Assembly: GCF_034424525.1 (NCBI RefSeq)
Contig: NZ_CP139979.1
Span: 4,177,501 to 4,241,500 of the forward strand
Direction of reading: 5' to 3'
DNA: 64,000 nucleotides
From: Sphingobium yanoikuyae
GTDB lineage: Bacteria > Pseudomonadota > Alphaproteobacteria > Sphingomonadales > Sphingomonadaceae
Numbering within the stretch: position 1 is the first letter of the stretch; every line of letters begins with the position of its first letter. The notes under the pieces are model-generated. The model made no database searches, had not been told where the DNA came from, and worked only from the letters and a program-made list of their open reading frames with translations. A program made the position numbers and the translations under genes. Below are positions 26,914 to 35,858 of this stretch, in pieces.

Positions 26914-28773
26914 ATGCGGATGGCCAGCGGGGCAAAAGGATGGGTGGCGCGTGGGCTGGTGGGCCTGATCCTGCTTTGCGCGATCCTGCTGCTGGCACTG
27001 GCCGCCTTTCCCTGGGGCTGGATGAAGGGACCGATCGAGCGCCGCCTGTCCGACCGCATCGGCAAGCCGGTGACGATCGGCGCGATGGCGCGGGCGGACA
27101 GCCTGTCCTTCCACCCCGTCGTCACCCTGCGCGACCTGCGCGTGCCGCAACCCGGCTGGGTGAAGCCCGCACTGCCCGACCTGGCCCAAATCGGCGAGAT
27201 CCGCGCCGGCTTTTCGGTCTGGGGCCTGCTGACCGGCGGGCCGGTGCTGGAGCGGCTGGAAGCGCGGCGTGCCCGGCTCCATTTCTATCGCGACGCGCAG
27301 GGCCGCGAGAATTGGAGCGGCGAGCGCAGCAAGGGCAGTGACAGGCGCGGCGGCCGTCCGGCGCTGCACAGCCTGATCGTCGCCGACAGCCGCATCGCCT
27401 ATCGCGACGACAAGCGCGAGCGATCGGTCGATGCCGCGCTGACCGTCGATCCGCGCGGCCTGCGCCTGTCGGGCAGCGGCGATGTGCGCGGCCATCCCGT
27501 GACCGTCACCGCGATCGGCGGTCCGATCCTCGACAGCCGGCCGGGCCAGCGCTGGCCGTTCGACGCAGCGATCAGCGGCGACGCCGTCGGCTTCACCCTG
27601 AAAGGCACGATGGATGGCCCGCTCGACATCGGCCATCTGCGGGGCGAAGCGACCGCCCATGGCACCGACCTCGCCCTGCTCGACGCCATCATCGAGGCCG
27701 GCCTGCCCGGCACCCAACCGGTCCGCCTGACCGCGCGGGTCACGCGCGACCGGCCGGACTGGATCGTCGAAGGGCTGAAAGGCACGATCGGCCGGTCCGA
27801 CATTGCCGGCCATGCCACCATCCGCAAACGTGACGGCCGCACCCGGATCGACGGCGCGCTGAGCGCCGACCGCTTCGATTTCGACGATCTGGCGAGCAAT
27901 GCCGGCAAGGCGAAGGCGGCGGCCAAGCGCGCGCAGCTCGGACCGCGGCTGATCCCCGATACGGCGATCGACCTCGCCACCGTCGATCACACCGACGGCA
28001 AACTGGACCTCCAGGTCCGGCAATTGCTGTGGCCCGGCCCCAGCCCGTTCCGCTCGCTCCATGGCACGATCAGCCTGGAGCGCAGCCGGCTGTCGGTCGA
28101 ACCGCTGACGCTGGGCCTCACACGCGGCACGCTGTCGGGCCGGATCGGCGTCGATCAGCGCAACGGCGGTCCCCTGCTCGACATCGCCATGACGATGCGC
28201 GGCGCACGGCTGCTCGATTTCTTCCCCGACGCCCGGATCGACGGCGCCCTGGTCGGCCGGGTCGCGATCAAGGGACGCGGCAGAACCATCCGTCAGGCAC
28301 TGGGCACATCGACCGGCACGATCGCCCTCGTCGCCCGCGACGGCCGCATCCCGGACCGCACCGCCGCGCTGATGGGGCAGGATGTCGGCCGCGGCCTGAC
28401 CCTGTCGAAGCGGAAGGAGGCGGTCCTGCGCTGCATCATCACCCGGCTGGATGTGCGGGACGGTATCGCCCGGCCGGGTCCGGTGCTGATCGACACATCC
28501 CGCGCCCAGACCCATGCCACGGGCACGATACGCCTGTCGGACGAGCGGCTGGCGCTGGCACTGAATGGGGTTCCCAAGCAGGACAGCCTGTTAGGGCTGA
28601 AGGGCAGCGTACCGGTCGGCGGCACGATCAAGACCCCCGATATTCAGCTGCCCAGGGATGCCCGTTCGGCCAAGGGCATAATCAGGATGATCGGCGATGC
28701 GATCGGCGGCGAGAAGCAGCCGACCGTGGGCGACGCCGATTGCGATAGCCTCGCCCGCACCGCGATGCGCTGA
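26914..28773 (+). CDS. AsmA family protein
   Basis: A 619-residue inner-membrane-anchored protein. A single N-terminal helix (LVGLILLCAILLLALAAFPWGW) precedes a large periplasmic part with the AsmA opening ERRLSDRIGKPVTIGAMARADSLSFHPVVTLRDLRV and a C-terminal AsmA-like GRIGVDQRNGGPLLDIAMTMRGARLLDFF block. AsmA proteins are repeated beta-groove proteins thought to carry phospholipid toward the outer membrane. It lies next to the Mla operon, which would fit an envelope lipid theme. The stop is four bases from the convergent HAD gene. Confidence 0.88.
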   Translation: MRMASGAKGWVARGLVGLILLCAILLLALAAFPWGWMKGPIERRLSDRIGKPVTIGAMARADSLSFHPVVTLRDLRVPQPGWVKPALPDLAQIGEIRAGFSVWGLLTGGPVLERLEARRARLHFYRDAQGRENWSGERSKGSDRRGGRPALHSLIVADSRIAYRDDKRERSVDAALTVDPRGLRLSGSGDVRGHPVTVTAIGGPILDSRPGQRWPFDAAISGDAVGFTLKGTMDGPLDIGHLRGEATAHGTDLALLDAIIEAGLPGTQPVRLTARVTRDRPDWIVEGLKGTIGRSDIAGHATIRKRDGRTRIDGALSADRFDFDDLASNAGKAKAAAKRAQLGPRLIPDTAIDLATVDHTDGKLDLQVRQLLWPGPSPFRSLHGTISLERSRLSVEPLTLGLTRGTLSGRIGVDQRNGGPLLDIAMTMRGARLLDFFPDARIDGALVGRVAIKGRGRTIRQALGTSTGTIALVARDGRIPDRTAALMGQDVGRGLTLSKRKEAVLRCIITRLDVRDGIARPGPVLIDTSRAQTHATGTIRLSDERLALALNGVPKQDSLLGLKGSVPVGGTIKTPDIQLPRDARSAKGIIRMIGDAIGGEKQPTVGDADCDSLARTAMR

Positions 28774-28777
28774 TCCC

Positions 28778-29452
28778 TTAGCTCCAGTCCACCCGCGTCC
28801 AGCCGCGCTCGGCCGCCAGCCTGGCGAGCGGCGGGTGCGGGTTGGACGCGAAGGCCTCATCGGCGAATTCCAGCATCGGCGCGTCCGACACATGGTCGGA
28901 ATAGGCGCGGATATGCGCCTGGCTGCGGTCGATCGCCTCGGCCGCCATCCACGCCTTGATCATCCGCAGCTTGCCGGTGTCGTAGCAATTCTCGCCGGAA
29001 ATCTTGGCGCGGACATAGGGCAGATCCTGCCCGACATGGTCAGTCGCGATCACCGTGTCGAAGCCCAGCCGCCGCGCGATCGCCTCGACATAGAGGCGGT
29101 AGGAGGCGGTGGCGAGCACCAGCCGATAACCGGCCGCGCGATCCTTGGCGATCTGCTCCAGCGCGCCGGCACGGACATTCTTCGCCATCACCTTGTCGGC
29201 ATAGCTTTCGATATGCGGCTGCAACTTCGCCCGGTCGGCGCGGCCGCCGATCATCAGCCACTGGTTGGTTTCCTTGAGCGTCTGGCGGCTGATCAGCTTC
29301 ACCACATAGGCCAGCATGACGAAGGGAATGAGCGGCAGGAAGATCAATCGCCAGGGCGCCATATGGGAGGCCACATGGATGAGGAAGCCGGTATAGGTGC
29401 CCGAAAAGGTCACCGTGCGGTCCATGTCGTAAATCGCCAACCTGTATGTCAT
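28778..29452 (-). CDS. HAD-IB family phosphatase
   Basis: A 224-residue haloacid-dehalogenase superfamily hydrolase. Motif I is DMDRTVT at residues 9-15 (nucleophile Asp and acid/base Asp), motif II is LATASYRLY, and motif III/IV is YSDHVSDAPML. A hydrophobic stretch at residues 35-55 (APWRLIFLPLIPFVMLAYVV) is present in the cap, as in the HAD-IB branch. Substrate is unknown; relatives act on phosphoserine or phospholipid intermediates. It is divergent from the mla operon with a 98-base gap. Confidence 0.88.
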   Translation of the reverse strand: MTYRLAIYDMDRTVTFSGTYTGFLIHVASHMAPWRLIFLPLIPFVMLAYVVKLISRQTLKETNQWLMIGGRADRAKLQPHIESYADKVMAKNVRAGALEQIAKDRAAGYRLVLATASYRLYVEAIARRLGFDTVIATDHVGQDLPYVRAKISGENCYDTGKLRMIKAWMAAEAIDRSQAHIRAYSDHVSDAPMLEFADEAFASNPHPPLARLAAERGWTRVDWS

Positions 29453-29550
29453 GCCGTGTCCGAAACTTTTATCCCTGCCCGTCGTTCTGTCTGGCGGATG
29501 GGCCGTTTCGGCTTGCCGCGCAACCGATAATGGACCACTAATCCCTCCAC

Positions 29551-30663
29551 ATGAACAAAGCCGCTGATCTCGTTGAGGAAAGCCGCGACGACGGCGGCAA
29601 GGTCATACGCCTGTCCGGCACCTGGTCGATCGCCTGTCTGCACGACATGCCGAACCGGCTGGATGCCATTTCCGGCCCGGTCGCCAGCATCGACGTCGCC
29701 GATATCGATCATATGGACACGATCGGCGCCTGGACCATCCACCGCACCGCCAAGCGGCTGGAAACCGAAGTGTCCGGCGGCAGCACGGACTGCAAGCGAC
29801 TGATCGGCGCGGTCGGCAAGATCGACGAGCCGGTCGATATCCGCCCGACCTATGTTTCCCCCTTCAACCGGGTATTGGGCCAGATCGGCGAGGCGGTGAT
29901 CAATTCCGTCAACACGCTGGTCGGCCTGCTCGGCTTCTTTGGCGGCGTGCTGGTCACGGTCTGGGGCCTGATCCGCCATCCCAGCCGCTTCCGCATCAAT
30001 GCCGTGGTCCAGCGGTTCGAGGTGGTCGGCGTCTCGGCGCTGGGCATCATCGGCCTGATGAGCTTCCTGATCGGCATCGTCATCGCCCAGCAGGGCGCGG
30101 TCCAGTTGCGCCAGTTCGGCATGGAGATGCTGACCATCAACCTGGTCGGCCGCCTCACCTTCCGCGAACTGGGCGTGCTGATGACCGCGATCATGGTCGC
30201 CGGTCGTTCCGGCTCGGCCTTTGCGGCCCAGCTCGGCACGATGAAGCTGACCGAGGAGGTCGATGCGATGCGCACCATCGGCGTCTCGCCGATGGAGGCG
30301 CTGGTGCTGCCGCGCACCCTGGCGGTGGTCGTGATGATGCCGCTGCTCGGCTTCTATTCCTCGATCATCGCGATCATCGGCGGCGGCTTCCTGTGCGCCG
30401 TGTCGCTCGACATTCCGCCGATCACCTTCGTCCAGCGCCTGCGCGAAGTGGTGCCGATCCACGATCTGTGGGTGGGCCTGATCAAGGCGCCGGTGTTCGG
30501 CCTCATCATCGGCATCAGCGGCTGTTTCCAGGGCATGCAGGTCAAGGCCAATGCCGAGGAAGTCGGCCTGCGCACCACGGCGGCCGTGGTCCAGGCGATC
30601 TTCCTGGTGATCGTGCTCGACGCCTTCTTCGCCGTCTTCTTCACCTGGGTGGGCTGGAACTGA
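29551..30663 (+). CDS. mlaE: Mla-type ABC permease with N-terminal STAS domain
   Basis: A 370-residue inner-membrane permease of the phospholipid-transport (Mla/MCE) ABC system. Residues 1-110 form a STAS-like domain (VIRLSGTWSIACL, VDVADIDHMDTIGAW) like MlaB, followed by the MlaE permease core with the signature GRSGSAFAAQLGTMKLTEEVDAMRTIG. The fusion explains the lack of a separate mlaB gene. Its stop overlaps the mlaF ATG (TGATG). The operon is mlaE-mlaF-mlaD-lipoprotein. Confidence 0.95.
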   Translation: MNKAADLVEESRDDGGKVIRLSGTWSIACLHDMPNRLDAISGPVASIDVADIDHMDTIGAWTIHRTAKRLETEVSGGSTDCKRLIGAVGKIDEPVDIRPTYVSPFNRVLGQIGEAVINSVNTLVGLLGFFGGVLVTVWGLIRHPSRFRINAVVQRFEVVGVSALGIIGLMSFLIGIVIAQQGAVQLRQFGMEMLTINLVGRLTFRELGVLMTAIMVAGRSGSAFAAQLGTMKLTEEVDAMRTIGVSPMEALVLPRTLAVVVMMPLLGFYSSIIAIIGGGFLCAVSLDIPPITFVQRLREVVPIHDLWVGLIKAPVFGLIIGISGCFQGMQVKANAEEVGLRTTAAVVQAIFLVIVLDAFFAVFFTWVGWN

Positions 30664-31538
30664 TGACCACCGATGAACGCCAGGCCAAGGAAGAGCGGAT
30701 CGAACGCGCGGTCGCGTCCGACGACATCGCCATTTCGGTGCGCGGGCTGAAAAACAGCTTCGGCGACCAGACTGTCCACGAAAATCTCGACCTCGACGTG
30801 CGCAAGGGCGAGATATTGGGCGTGGTCGGCGGATCGGGCACCGGCAAGTCGGTGCTGATGCGCTCGATCATCGGCCTCCAGGTGCCCGATGAGGGCGAAG
30901 TCCATGTCTTTGGCGAGGATATGGTCGGCCGCCTGGACGATGACGAGGCACTGGCGATCCGCAAGCGCTGGGGCGTGCTGTTCCAGGGCGGCGCCCTCTT
31001 CTCGACCCTGACCGTGGCCGAGAATGTCGAAGTGCCGATCCGCGAATATTATCCCAATATCGGCCCGGTGCTGCGCGACGAGATCGCCGCCTACAAGATC
31101 CGCATGACCGGCCTGCCGGCCGAAGCCGGCCCCAAATATCCGGCCGAACTGTCGGGCGGCATGAAGAAGCGCGCCGGCCTGGCCCGCGCCCTGGCGCTCG
31201 ACCCCGACCTCTTGTTCCTCGACGAGCCGACCGCCGGCCTCGACCCGATCGGCGCGGCCGCATTCGACGACCAGACGCGCAAGTTGCAGGAGACGCTAGG
31301 CCTCACCGTCTTCCTCATCACCCATGATCTCGACACCCTCTATTCGATCTGCGACCGTGTCGCGGTGCTGGCCGACAAGAAGGTGATCGCGGTCGGGACG
31401 ATCGACGAATTGCTGGCGCTCGATCACCCCTGGATTCAGGAATATTTCAACGGTCCGCGTGGCCGCGCCGCAACCGCGGCGGTCACGCGCGAACGCGGCA
31501 AGGCCGCTGCCGAAAAACAAGCGGACGGAAGGCAATAG
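30663..31538 (+). CDS. mlaF: Mla-type ABC transporter ATP-binding subunit
   Basis: A 291-residue ATPase that powers phospholipid movement by the Mla complex. Walker A is GGSGTGKS, the signature is LSGGMKKRAGLARAL, Walker B LLFLDEPTAGLDP and the switch His is in LITHDLDTL. A start at 30663 gives a one-base overlap with mlaE. A longer open frame further upstream runs inside mlaE and is not used. The C-terminal tail after residue 260 is basic and Ala-rich, an extension beyond the ATPase fold. Confidence 0.95.
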   Translation: MTTDERQAKEERIERAVASDDIAISVRGLKNSFGDQTVHENLDLDVRKGEILGVVGGSGTGKSVLMRSIIGLQVPDEGEVHVFGEDMVGRLDDDEALAIRKRWGVLFQGGALFSTLTVAENVEVPIREYYPNIGPVLRDEIAAYKIRMTGLPAEAGPKYPAELSGGMKKRAGLARALALDPDLLFLDEPTAGLDPIGAAAFDDQTRKLQETLGLTVFLITHDLDTLYSICDRVAVLADKKVIAVGTIDELLALDHPWIQEYFNGPRGRAATAAVTRERGKAAAEKQADGRQ

Positions 31539-31541
31539 GAT

Positions 31542-32504
31542 ATGGAAACCCGGTCCAATCATGTGCTGGTCGGCGCGGTCACGCTGCTGCTGCTGGCCGC
31601 CATCATGGCGGCGGCCTTCTGGTTCTCGCGCCTGTCGCAGGGCGACAACAAGGAATATGACATCTTCTTCAAGCAGTCGGTGAACGGCCTCGCCAAGGGA
31701 TCGGGCGTCAATTATTCCGGCGTCCCTTCCGGCCAGGTCGAGAAGATCGAGCTGTGGAAGCGCGACCCCAGCTTCGTGAAGGTGCGCATTTCGGTGAAGG
31801 ACGGCACCCCCGTGCTGCAAGGCACGACCGCGACCATCGCCGGCGTCGGCTTCACCGGCGTCAGCGAGATCGTGCTGGACGGCGCGGTCAAGGGCGCGCC
31901 GCCGATCCTCTGCCCGGCCGAGAATATCACTTCCGCCTGTCCCGACGGCGTGCCGGTGATCCCGACCAAGCCGGGTGCGCTGGGCGAACTGCTCAACAAT
32001 GCGCCGCAGCTGCTGGAGCGGCTGTCGACCCTGACCGAGAAGCTGACCGAGCTGCTCAATGACAAGAATCAGCAGTCGATTGCCGGCATCCTCGCCAATC
32101 TTGACCGGGTGACCGGATCGCTGGCCGATCGCAGCCCCGAAATCGCCGCGACCCTCGCCGAAGCGCGCATCGCGGTGCAGCGCACCGGCGTCGCCGCGCA
32201 GCAGATTGGCGAGCTGGCCGCGACCACCAACGGCCTGATCAATGACGAAGGCCGCCCGCTGATGGCCGACCTGCGCAAGAGCGTCGCTTCCGCCAGCCGC
32301 AGCATCGACACGCTCGACAAGACGATCGCCGAAGCGCAGCCGGGCGTGCATGCCTTCAGCAACCAGACCATGCCGGAAGTGAACCGCCTGGTTCGCGACC
32401 TGCGCGAAATGTCGCGCGCCTTCCGCGGCGTCGCCGAAAAACTCGACCAGCAGGGCGCGGGCTCGATCGTCGGATCGCCCCAGCTGCCCGACTATAAGCC
32501 ATGA
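31542..32504 (+). CDS. mlaD: Mla-type MCE-domain substrate-binding subunit
   Basis: A 320-residue protein with one N-terminal membrane helix (HVLVGAVTLLLLAAIMAAAFWF) and an MCE/MlaD domain at about residues 38-115 (YDIFFKQSVNGLAKGSGVNYSGVPSGQVEKI). The remainder is a long helical tail with LLNNAPQLLERLSTLTEKL, common to MCE proteins. In the periplasm it binds phospholipid between the inner-membrane ABC complex and the outer membrane. It starts three bases after mlaF and overlaps the lipoprotein gene. Confidence 0.95.
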   Translation: METRSNHVLVGAVTLLLLAAIMAAAFWFSRLSQGDNKEYDIFFKQSVNGLAKGSGVNYSGVPSGQVEKIELWKRDPSFVKVRISVKDGTPVLQGTTATIAGVGFTGVSEIVLDGAVKGAPPILCPAENITSACPDGVPVIPTKPGALGELLNNAPQLLERLSTLTEKLTELLNDKNQQSIAGILANLDRVTGSLADRSPEIAATLAEARIAVQRTGVAAQQIGELAATTNGLINDEGRPLMADLRKSVASASRSIDTLDKTIAEAQPGVHAFSNQTMPEVNRLVRDLREMSRAFRGVAEKLDQQGAGSIVGSPQLPDYKP

Positions 32505-32515
32505 AAGGGAGCCGG

Positions 32516-33130
32516 ATGATGGTCCACAAGAAACTGGGTGGCGCATCGCTGGCGCTGGCCGCTGCAATCGCCCTGTCCGGCTGCGTCTCGATCGGCAGCA
32601 AGCCGCCGCAGCAGTTGCTGACGCTCGACGCCGCGCACAAGGTGCCGACCGGCGCGCAGAGCAATGCCGGCGGTGGCCGCTCGATCATCATTACCGATCC
32701 CGAAGCCGCGCGCGTCATCGACACGGTGCGCGTGCCGGTGCAGGTGACGCCGACCTCGGTCGCCTATGTCACCAAGGTGCAGTGGGCCGAAACGCCCCGC
32801 CATCTGTTCCGCCGCCTGCTGGCCGAAACCGTATCGGCAACCACCGACCGGATCGTGCTTGATCCCGGCCAGTTTTCCGGTGACGGCGGCCAACGCCTGA
32901 GCGGCGAGCTGATCAGCTTCACCATCGACCAGGCCAGCAACAACGCCGTCGTCACCTTCGACGCGGCGCTGATGACCCCGGCCGGCGTCGCGATCGCCCG
33001 CCAGCGCTTCACCGCCAGCGCGCCGGTCGGCGGCAAGATCGACGCCAGCAGCGTCGGCGCGCCGCTCAACAGCGCCGCCAACAAGGTGGCGACCGACGTC
33101 GCCGCCTGGGTCGCGGCGCAAAAGGACTGA
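32516..33130 (+). CDS. ABC-type transport auxiliary lipoprotein (PqiC/DUF330-like)
   Basis: A 204-residue predicted lipoprotein: the signal ends in the lipobox AIALSGC. The body shows LLTLDAAHKVP and then VPVQVTPTSVAYVTKVQWAETPRHLFRRLLAE, as in the auxiliary lipoprotein family often encoded with MCE operons. Starts at 32501, 32516 and 32519 are possible; an AGGGA site five to eight bases before 32516/32519 makes one of those more likely, although 32501 would give the usual four-base overlap with mlaD. It probably anchors the Mla complex at the outer membrane. Confidence 0.82.
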   Translation: MMVHKKLGGASLALAAAIALSGCVSIGSKPPQQLLTLDAAHKVPTGAQSNAGGGRSIIITDPEAARVIDTVRVPVQVTPTSVAYVTKVQWAETPRHLFRRLLAETVSATTDRIVLDPGQFSGDGGQRLSGELISFTIDQASNNAVVTFDAALMTPAGVAIARQRFTASAPVGGKIDASSVGAPLNSAANKVATDVAAWVAAQKD

Positions 33131-33136
33131 TGGCCC

Positions 33137-33160
33137 GGCCGGGGTTTGAACGCCCCGGCC
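33137..33160. terminator. Hairpin between the mla operon and pepN
   Basis: GGCCGGGG and CCCCGGCC form a perfect eight-base stem around TTTGAACG, seven bases after the mla lipoprotein stop and before the convergent pepN stop at 33173. The following CTTTCCC is a weak T-tract. It probably acts as a bidirectional terminator. Confidence 0.55.
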
Positions 33161-33172
33161 GCCGCCTTTCCC

Positions 33173-35776
33173 TTATCCCTCCAGGCTCTTGCTCGCCTGC
33201 TCGGTCACGTCCTTGGACAGGCCGGGCTCGTTCAGGATGCGCTGCAGTTCCGCCCGCATCAGTGCGGCGCGGCCTTCATCGAAGCGCTTCCAGCGACCGA
33301 GCGGCGGCACCAGCCGCGCCGCCGTCTGCGGATTGAGCTTGTCGAGCGCAATGATGCAGTCGGCGACCAGCCGATAGCCCTTGCCCGACTTGTGGTGGAA
33401 CGCCCACTGGTTGCCGGCAAAGGCGCCATAGAGCGATCGCACCCGGTTCGGGTTATTGAGCGTGAACGCCTTGTGCTGGCCCAGCTCTGCAACCAGCTCC
33501 ACCGTATCGGGATGGAAGGCGAAGGCCTGGGTCTGGAACCATTTGTCCAGGGTCAGCGCATCGTCACTGTAGCGATTGTAGAAGATGTCGAGCGCCGCCT
33601 CCCGCTCAGGGCTGGTGCCGCTTGCCAGCGTCGCCAGCGCCGACTGGCGCTCGGTCATATTGTCGGCGTCGCTGAATTGGCCATAGGCGATCGCCGGCCC
33701 GTCGTCCGCGCCCGAGGCAACCAGATAGAGCAGCGCGACATTGCGCAGCTTACGCGCGCCCTTGGCGGCCGGGGAGACCGCAAAGCCGTTCGCCTTGGTT
33801 CTGGCATGGATATCGCGCCACAGCGGCTCCAGATCGGCGCCCAGGCGCGTCTGGAGGGCATCGCGGGCGGCATGGATAGCATCCGGGTCCACCTGCTTCA
33901 TCTGGTCGCCCAGATAGGCTTCGCTCGGCAGGCGCACCGCCTCGGCGACGAAGGCCGGATCGAGCAGCGGATCGGTGATGGTGTTGCGCACCGCGTCGAC
34001 CACCGCGCTCACATCGACGCTCTGGCCCGCCACCTGGCCGACCAGCACATTGACCATCAGCTGCTGCATCGCCTCATAACGGGCGAAGGGATCGTCATCA
34101 TGCGCCGACAGGAAGGCCAGGTCCGCCTGGCTGCGGTTGGTCTCGACGATCACCGGCGCGGAAAAGCCGCGGTTGATCGACAGGATCGGCAGGCTGGCGA
34201 AATTGTCGAACGTGAAACGCTGCTGCGCCTCCGTCAGCATCAGCAGCTCATCACCATGATGGCTCCCGGTCGCCGGATCATAGAGCGCGACGCGCAGCGG
34301 GATCGCCATCGGCCGCTTGTCGGGCTGGCCCGGCGTCGGCGGTACGCTCTGTTCCAGCAGCAGTTCGGCGGTGCGGCTGACCGGATCATGGCTCAGCAGC
34401 GCGCGGACATGGGGCGTGCCGGCCTGCTCATACCAGCGGCGGAACTGGCCAAGGTCAATCTCGCCGCCCTCCTCCATCGCGCGGACAAAATCCTCGCAGG
34501 TCGCCGCCTCGCCATCATGCCGGTCGAAATAGAGGTCGGTGCCGGCGCGGAAGCGCTCCGCGCCCAGCATCAGCGCCATCATGCGGATCAGCTCGGCGCC
34601 CTTGTTATAGATGGTCGCGGTGTAGAAGTTGCTGATTTCCATGTAGGATTCGGGCCGGACCGGATGCGCCAGGGGGCCTGAATCCTCCTGGAACTGGGCC
34701 GCGCGCAGGATCCGCACATCCTCGATCCGCTTGACCGCGTGGCTGCCCATGTCGGCCGAGAAATTCTGATCGCGAAAGACGGTGAAGCCTTCCTTCAGCG
34801 ACAGCTGGAACCAGTCGCGACAGGTGACGCGATTGCCCGACCAGTTGTGGAAATATTCATGCGCCACCACGCCCTCGACACCATCATAGTCGATGTCGGT
34901 CGCGGTCTCCGGATCGGCCAATATGTAGCGCGAATTGAAGATGTTGAGGCCCTTGTTCTCCATCGCGCCGAAATTGAAGTCGGCCACCGCGACGATGTTG
35001 AACACGTCCAGATCATATTCGCGGCCATAGACGCGCTCGTCCCAGGCCATGCTGTTCTTGAGCGCCTGCATCGCATGGTCGGTGCGCGGCAGATCGGCCT
35101 CGCGCACCCAGATGCCCAGCGCCACCTCGCGCCCGCTCATCGTCACGAACCGGTCGGCGTTGCAGGCAAGGTCGCCGGCCACCAGCGCGAACAGATAGCA
35201 GGGCTTGGGGAAAGGATCATTCCACAGCGCCCAATGGCGGCCCCCCTCCAGATCGCCCTGCTCGACCGGATCGCCATTGGCGAGCAGGATCGGGTAGCGC
35301 GCCTTGTCGGCGGTCAGCTTCACGCTGTAGCGCGACAGGATATCCGGCCGGTCGGGGAAGAAGGTGATCCGGCGGAAGCCCTCCGCCTCGCACTGGGTGC
35401 AGAGCAGCCCGCCACTGGCATAAAGGCCCATCAGCTTGCTGTTGCTCTCCGGCGCCAGCTCGACCAGCACCTCGACCTTGTGCGTCGCGCCGCCGAGGGG
35501 GACAACCAGCGCGCCGGCCTCCAGCGTCCATTCCGTTTCGTTGAGGGTGCGGCCGTCGACCTTCACCGCCAGCGGCACCAGCCCGTCACCGTCCAGCCGC
35601 AGCGGCCGGTCATGGTCGCCATTGCGCGCCACCGACATGTCGGACCAGACCCGCGTCCGCGCGGCATCCAGGTCGAAGTCGAGGGCGATGTCGGGGATCA
35701 GCCAGTCGGGCACGCGATAATCGGCGCGGCGGATGATGGCGGGGGCGGCGGCTTGGGTGGATTGGATATCGGCCAT
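33173..35776 (-). CDS. pepN: Aminopeptidase N (M1 family)
   Basis: An 867-residue zinc aminopeptidase. The exopeptidase motif GAMEN (in FGAMENKGLNIF) precedes the zinc site HEYFH at residues 306-310 within AHEYFHNWSGNRV, with the second glutamate downstream in SLKEGFT. No signal peptide is seen, so it acts in the cytoplasm on peptide N-termini. Length agrees with gamma- and alphaproteobacterial PepN. A repeat element separates it from parB on its upstream side. Confidence 0.96.
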   Translation of the reverse strand: MADIQSTQAAAPAIIRRADYRVPDWLIPDIALDFDLDAARTRVWSDMSVARNGDHDRPLRLDGDGLVPLAVKVDGRTLNETEWTLEAGALVVPLGGATHKVEVLVELAPESNSKLMGLYASGGLLCTQCEAEGFRRITFFPDRPDILSRYSVKLTADKARYPILLANGDPVEQGDLEGGRHWALWNDPFPKPCYLFALVAGDLACNADRFVTMSGREVALGIWVREADLPRTDHAMQALKNSMAWDERVYGREYDLDVFNIVAVADFNFGAMENKGLNIFNSRYILADPETATDIDYDGVEGVVAHEYFHNWSGNRVTCRDWFQLSLKEGFTVFRDQNFSADMGSHAVKRIEDVRILRAAQFQEDSGPLAHPVRPESYMEISNFYTATIYNKGAELIRMMALMLGAERFRAGTDLYFDRHDGEAATCEDFVRAMEEGGEIDLGQFRRWYEQAGTPHVRALLSHDPVSRTAELLLEQSVPPTPGQPDKRPMAIPLRVALYDPATGSHHGDELLMLTEAQQRFTFDNFASLPILSINRGFSAPVIVETNRSQADLAFLSAHDDDPFARYEAMQQLMVNVLVGQVAGQSVDVSAVVDAVRNTITDPLLDPAFVAEAVRLPSEAYLGDQMKQVDPDAIHAARDALQTRLGADLEPLWRDIHARTKANGFAVSPAAKGARKLRNVALLYLVASGADDGPAIAYGQFSDADNMTERQSALATLASGTSPEREAALDIFYNRYSDDALTLDKWFQTQAFAFHPDTVELVAELGQHKAFTLNNPNRVRSLYGAFAGNQWAFHHKSGKGYRLVADCIIALDKLNPQTAARLVPPLGRWKRFDEGRAALMRAELQRILNEPGLSKDVTEQASKSLEG

Positions 35777-35790
35777 GGCACCAGCCTAGT

Positions 35791-35832
35791 GCCTGATTCT
35801 GTGAGGGGGAAGCGCTTTGCACGTCCCCCTCA
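35791..35832. repeat. Intergenic hairpin repeat related to the 11.9-kb element
   Basis: GCCTGATTC (35791-35799) precedes a hairpin with nine-base arms TGAGGGGGA (35802-35810) and TCCCCCTCA (35824-35832). The loop and stem edge contain GAAGCGCTT. GCCTGATTC and GAAGCGCTT are both shared with the inverted-repeat element at 11937-12000. It sits between parB and pepN. Confidence 0.45.
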
Positions 35833-35858
35833 TCCAGAACCGAACCGACGCGGCGTTT

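Noticed and set aside
26593..28515. 640-residue minus-strand frame opposite the hydroxyacid dehydrogenase and AsmA genes
   Set aside because: Crosses two genuine genes and shows no motif.
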